A stretch of DNA of 64,000 nt from assembly GCA_048213135.1 (NCBI GenBank), contig PS015010.1, forward strand, positions 1,116,001 through 1,180,000. The letters are read 5' to 3'. Shown in pieces: positions 60,461-64,000 of this stretch (the stretch's first letter is position 1; each line of letters begins with the position of its first letter). The DNA is from Reclinomonas americana ATCC 50394 (taxonomy: Eukaryota; Jakobida; Jakobea; Jakobida). The notes below the pieces were generated by a model. The model had not been told where the DNA came from, ran no database searches, and worked only from the letters and a program-made list of their open reading frames with translations. The translations under genes and the position numbers were made by a program.

Positions 60461-60666
60461 CAACCAAAAGCTATAAATCTTTTGTACACTAAAATATCCT
60501 ACTATAATGCCAAGCCACCCCAAAAAGTATTTAACTGAATATCCATAAAAGTAGTATATGGCAATATCTGGTATCCTAATAAATAGGTATAAAACCTGAG
60601 GTTTGTGAAGATGTACAATTTCCTACGAATTTGTATAGATGCAACCATTCAGGCGGGGATAAAGTC

Positions 60667-60704
60667 ATACTAATTGAATTTTTAAACCCAAATTCAATTA
60701 GTAT
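60667..60704. promoter_or_regulatory. 15-base perfect inverted repeat overlapping the start codon of the GEVED gene
   Basis: ATACTAATTGAATTT (60667-60681), loop TTAAACCC, then its exact complement (60690-60704). The right arm includes the first two bases of the ATG at 60703. As RNA it would bury that start codon; as DNA it would be a long operator. If translation begins at ATG 60715 instead, the hairpin sits just upstream. Confidence 0.75.
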
Positions 60705-62385
60705 GCCCCTGCTTATGAAAAAGTACAAGTGTGTTTTGGCATCGCTTACAGCCATCTTGTTGTTTTGTACCCATATATCTGCCCAGGTCAGTACCGGTTT
60801 TTTTAATGGCTCTGTTTTCAGTACCTATTCTTCAGTAAACGGAGGCAGCCTGGCGGGTAACAACTTTACGGTAACTTATGGAGGTTCCTTCTTCGCTAAA
60901 AATTTAGTCACATACACCCCCGGGGCATTGCCCGCCAACAGCGGCTACCCCGTGACTTTACCGGACATGCTGAGTGTTTTAGGAAATGCTTCCAATACAA
61001 CGATTACACTTGGCTTCAACAGTACGCTGCCCCGGTTTACCACTTTTTTTCTGCAGGACCTGGATTACAGTGAGGAAGTAATTGTTGAATTTTTTGATGC
61101 CAGCAATACCCTGGTCAATACTTCCAGTATTATTTATGCAACTATTTCTACAAATACTTTGCCGGCGGCTTCTTTTTCCGTTACATCGGCAACGATAACT
61201 GGTGTTTCTACCAATACGAACGAACGACTGGTCGCATTTGTACTCAATACTGCAACTGTAAGAACAATTAAGATAACGCAGTTGTCCGGCAGTACGGGAG
61301 GTTCTTATGAAATGTACCTTGCCCAGCAGGGTATGGATCATGGCGATGCGCCGGTCTCATACGGCGATGCGGCACACTTTCCTTTCAATTCTTTAATGCT
61401 GGGATCCTTGTCAGGCGACACAGAAACAAACTCAGCCAATTCAGCAGGGGCGACTGGTGATGATGCTGCGGTGAGTGCGGATGTTATTGATGATGAAGAT
61501 GGTGTTGCCGGCTTTAATAACCTGTATGCCAGTGCAACCTCCTACTCCGTTTCTGTGGCAGTTACCAATACAACCGGGACGAATGCGGCACTCGTTGGGT
61601 GGATCGATTTTAACCGGGATGGCGTTTTTAACGCCGGAGAAGCGTCGGCACCGGTGATGGTGGCTAACGGGGCCACTTCTGCTACGGTCAGTTGGACAGG
61701 TCTTTCAGGACTGGTTTCAGGGCAAAGCTATGCCCGTTTCAGGATAGCATCCAATCCGGCAGAAGTAAGCAACCCAACCGGGATGGCGGTCAACGGAGAA
61801 GTAGAGGACTACCCTGTTACGATCCGGTCAATATTACCGCTCTTCCTGGTTAGTTTTTCGGGTGAAAGACATGGGAATGATATCCTGCTCAACTGGAGAA
61901 CAGAGACTGAACAACAGGTAAGCCATTTCGATATTGAGTACAGCACTGATGGTATCAACTATGCAAAAGGTGGTTCGGTTGCCGCCAGGAGCCAGCCCTC
62001 CAATAATTACCAGTTTACATTATTCAATTATACAGCACCGGTTTACTACCTGCGGTTGAAGTCGGTGGATATGGATGGAAAACCTAAGTACAGTTCTGTT
62101 ATCGTTGTGCGAATGAGTGGCAGGTTACAAAAATCGATGGTTGTTTCCCCTAACCCGGTCCAGGATAGAATTTCTGTTCGTATCATTTCTGATGTGGCAG
62201 CAGCAGCCGGTGTTCATTTGCTGAATTCAGCCGGGCAGGTGCTGTATCAAACCGAAACACAACTCCTGAAAGGAGAAAATGCGTTGTATCTCAATCCTTC
62301 TTTGAAATTGACTAATGGAATTTATATAATCACCGCCGTTGTAGGTGGTGAAAGGCTGACACAAAAAATAATGATCAGCAGATGA
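60703..62385 (+). CDS. Secreted GEVED-domain protein with T9SS type A sorting domain
   Basis: A 560-residue secreted protein. It has a signal peptide (MKKYKCVLASLTAILLFCTHISAQ, read from the second ATG at 60715), a beta-rich N-terminal region, and a GEVED domain (about residues 275-375). The last includes DHGDAPVSYGDAAH, DDEDGVAGFN, WIDFNRDGVFNAGE and NGEVEDYPV. A linker with a RTETEQQVSHFDIEYSTDG segment and a T9SS type A domain (about 485-560, SPNPVQDRISVRI) follow. GEVED domains occur in adhesins and large surface proteins. The frame is open upstream to 60631 but without sensible sequence. It ends in a perfect terminator. Confidence 0.9.
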   Translation: MPLLMKKYKCVLASLTAILLFCTHISAQVSTGFFNGSVFSTYSSVNGGSLAGNNFTVTYGGSFFAKNLVTYTPGALPANSGYPVTLPDMLSVLGNASNTTITLGFNSTLPRFTTFFLQDLDYSEEVIVEFFDASNTLVNTSSIIYATISTNTLPAASFSVTSATITGVSTNTNERLVAFVLNTATVRTIKITQLSGSTGGSYEMYLAQQGMDHGDAPVSYGDAAHFPFNSLMLGSLSGDTETNSANSAGATGDDAAVSADVIDDEDGVAGFNNLYASATSYSVSVAVTNTTGTNAALVGWIDFNRDGVFNAGEASAPVMVANGATSATVSWTGLSGLVSGQSYARFRIASNPAEVSNPTGMAVNGEVEDYPVTIRSILPLFLVSFSGERHGNDILLNWRTETEQQVSHFDIEYSTDGINYAKGGSVAARSQPSNNYQFTLFNYTAPVYYLRLKSVDMDGKPKYSSVIVVRMSGRLQKSMVVSPNPVQDRISVRIISDVAAAAGVHLLNSAGQVLYQTETQLLKGENALYLNPSLKLTNGIYIITAVVGGERLTQKIMISR

Positions 62386-62412
62386 TTTTTTAGGGCGTAT
62401 AGTTTTACAGTT

Positions 62413-62436
62413 GCCCGGAGCGATCCGGGCTTTTTT
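62413..62436 (+). terminator. Terminator of the GEVED gene
   Basis: GCCCGGA (62413-62419), loop GCGA, TCCGGGC (62424-62430), followed by six T. Confidence 0.93.
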
Positions 62437-62499
62437 ATGCCCAGGCCTTGTATCTTCACATGATCTCATTTCCAAATCAACACATCTTCAAATCATCCA

Positions 62500-63855
62500 T
62501 CAAATCTTCCCTGCCGCTTCCTCCCCGGTATTGATAGCTCCTTCCATAAAACCCTGCCAGTCGGCCAGGTGCTCGCCGGCGAAATGGGTGTGCAGGTGCG
62601 GTTGCCGCAGGATGGGCCGCAGGCCGAACCATTGCCCCTTTCCATAGATGGCATAAGCGCCGCGGGAATATTCATCGTTGCCCCAGTAATAATTGGTTTG
62701 TTTGTCGATCATGCCTTTGATGTCACCAAAGTAAGGCGACAGGTTTTGGTGAAGTGTGTCGGCTTTCCATTGCTCAGACTGGTTGGCGATGACGGCGGCT
62801 TTGTCACCAATGGAATACGAGATCAGCACTCCTTTTTGCGATGCCTGGTTCTTGGTGGCGTGATAAAAATAATGCGAAGGCCCGTCGGTGATCATGTCGA
62901 AACTTTCCTCCTTCCAGAAACGGGTATTGAACTGAACGGGATTTTTATTGATACGTGCATATTGCAGCTGGTCCAGTGCATTGCGCATGGGTAAAGGCAG
63001 CGCCGGTTCCCATTGCATATTCTTCACCGCAAAAGTGGGTGCAGTGCAGATGAGTTTGTCTGCCTCAAATTTTTCACCATTCTCACAGTATACAGTAACG
63101 CCTTTCTGCTGAACAATACGTTTTACTTTATAGCCGGTCCTGATGTGTTCGGCGCCGATCTTTTCCGCCAGCCGTTTGGCAAGCATGCTGTTGCCCCCTT
63201 TTATTTTGAAATCCATCTCATTCTTCGGACTACTTTCTGCGTATTCGGCGAGTGCGCCAAAGGCGGAAACGGAACGGATGGTTTCGCCAAAATCGGTACT
63301 GTCGGCCAGCTCGCGGATATCGAGATCGCGGCCGCTGCAGCCATTGTTGACGAGGTAACGCCACCAGTCGATCTTATCCAGTTTGCGTTTATCCAATTCC
63401 GTAAGCTGGCCGTATCCTTTGATGATCTCTTCAAATTTGGTTTTCCATTCGGGAGAATAGTCCCATTCACCGTTGCGGGCATATTTTCCCTGGTAAATAA
63501 GATGGGTATCGAACTGGTTGTTCTCCATTTCAAGTTCCATCTCCTGTATCAGCTCTTTGAGGCGGGTGTGAGACGCTCCTACCCATTCGGCACCCAGTTC
63601 AATAACGAGTTTGTCGGCATCGTCCATTTGGTGAGAAAATACACGGCCACCAACGCGGTTGCGGGCTTCGAGTATCACGAAATCTATTTTTCGTTTGCTC
63701 AGCTGGTAAGCCGCGGCCAATCCTGCAAAGCCCGCTCCTATAATGATCACTTTTGGTTTTTTGCCAATAAAAAAAGAAGCGGCTGGTGAAGAAGCGAAAA
63801 GCAACCCGGCTCCTGCCAGGGCGGTTTGTTTGAGGAACCCGCGGCGTGTGGTCAT
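62500..63855 (-). CDS. Tat-exported flavin monoamine oxidase-like protein
   Basis: A 451-residue FAD enzyme. The N-terminus TTRRGFLKQTALAGAGLLFA carries a twin-arginine motif, so it is probably exported folded. The FAD-binding VIIIGAGFAGLAAAYQLSKR is near residues 36-55, followed by the GG motif EARNRVGGRVFSH and LGAEWVG, and the C-terminal FAGEHLADWQGFMEGAINTGEEAA (read in part) that closes the flavin site. It belongs to the amine oxidase family; the substrate amine is not predictable. It has its own promoter. Confidence 0.9.
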   Translation of the reverse strand: MTTRRGFLKQTALAGAGLLFASSPAASFFIGKKPKVIIIGAGFAGLAAAYQLSKRKIDFVILEARNRVGGRVFSHQMDDADKLVIELGAEWVGASHTRLKELIQEMELEMENNQFDTHLIYQGKYARNGEWDYSPEWKTKFEEIIKGYGQLTELDKRKLDKIDWWRYLVNNGCSGRDLDIRELADSTDFGETIRSVSAFGALAEYAESSPKNEMDFKIKGGNSMLAKRLAEKIGAEHIRTGYKVKRIVQQKGVTVYCENGEKFEADKLICTAPTFAVKNMQWEPALPLPMRNALDQLQYARINKNPVQFNTRFWKEESFDMITDGPSHYFYHATKNQASQKGVLISYSIGDKAAVIANQSEQWKADTLHQNLSPYFGDIKGMIDKQTNYYWGNDEYSRGAYAIYGKGQWFGLRPILRQPHLHTHFAGEHLADWQGFMEGAINTGEEAAGKI

Positions 63856-63870
63856 GCAGTTGGTTTTTTG

Positions 63871-63901
63871 GAAAAGTAGGTATTTTATGGAAAGTGTGCA
63901 A
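63871..63901 (-). promoter_or_regulatory. Promoter of the amine oxidase gene
   Basis: On the minus strand TTG (63899-63901), a 20-base spacer, then TACTTTTC (63871-63878), one mismatch from TAnnTTTG. The ATG at 63855 is 15 bases downstream. Confidence 0.65.
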
Positions 63902-64000
63902 TACCTTTTTGTGGTAAAAGGCCTTTCTCTTTACCGGGATAAAATACCCTGCGGCGGGTATGGGCCGCCTTTTACCGTTACGGTATTTTTAAATAAAAAC

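Noticed and set aside
23-64000. Search for tRNA or rRNA genes and prophage or integrase genes
   Set aside because: No cloverleaf-like GGTTCGA-type arms with matching acceptor stems, rRNA signatures, integrase or phage structural genes were recognised by eye; a covariance-model scan would be needed to exclude a tRNA formally.

Overview
The window comes from a member of the Bacteroidota, most likely the Chitinophagaceae (soil-type relatives of Chitinophaga or Niastella). The family placement is inference. The phylum placement rests on four things seen here: promoters of the form TTTG-N20-TAnnTTTG, start codons without clear Shine-Dalgarno sequences, three secreted proteins ending in a type IX secretion (T9SS) type A sorting domain, and a TonB receptor with a CarboxypepD_reg N-terminus. 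No rRNA, tRNA, CRISPR array, prophage or intact transposase was seen.

Layout. 1-3018: a co-directional minus-strand trio (edge-truncated DUF1016/YhcG-like gene, DUF4256 gene, AT-rich DUF262/DUF1524 GmrSD-like gene) that may be a small defence cluster. 3048-5411: an ArsR-SRPBCC-DoxX-YdeI operon with a very clear promoter/operator, then a glyoxalase-fold gene. 5593-8327: an orphan promoter plus hairpin, then gyrA. 8484-16272: a T9SS von Willebrand A protein, a saccharopine dehydrogenase-like gene, two paralogous membrane proteins around an orphan gene, a cysteine-free sirtuin, a YfbK-like lipoprotein and an EVE-domain protein. 16445-22580: two complementary halves of a DUF4331 protein, a small His-bearing membrane protein, a TonB receptor with a His-rich plug, a HupE/UreJ permease, and a TPR lipoprotein gene broken at a run of nine A; together a candidate metal-acquisition locus. 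22640-32533: lutA-like gene, ribH, a TPR protein, pdhA, then recF, a DciA-like DUF721 gene, a TraB/GumN-like lipoprotein, and two tandem DUF3857/transglutaminase-fold proteins. 32528-38605: a UbiD decarboxylase, then pdhB bracketed by inverted copies of a composite noncoding repeat, a cytochrome c peroxidase and a DoxX protein. 38605-47872: a MITE-like AT-rich element, a TlpA thioredoxin, thiolase, a second cytochrome c peroxidase, a PhoX-like protein and several secreted proteins of unknown function. 48313-64000: a 2284-residue M36 metalloprotease, a PL7 alginate lyase, an operon with a one-heme lipoprotein and a DJ-1/PfpI protein, a GEVED-domain T9SS protein and a Tat-exported amine oxidase.

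Core metabolism and replication genes (gyrA, recF, pdhA, pdhB, ribH, thiolase) are mixed with a rich envelope and secretion complement typical of polymer-degrading Bacteroidota. The most unusual content is (i) the composite hairpin-bearing repeat in inverted orientation around pdhB and the related low-complexity words spread over 25.7-36.3 kb, (ii) the DUF4331/TonB/HupE locus with its split DUF4331 and homopolymer-interrupted TPR gene, and (iii) the heme lipoprotein/PfpI operon.
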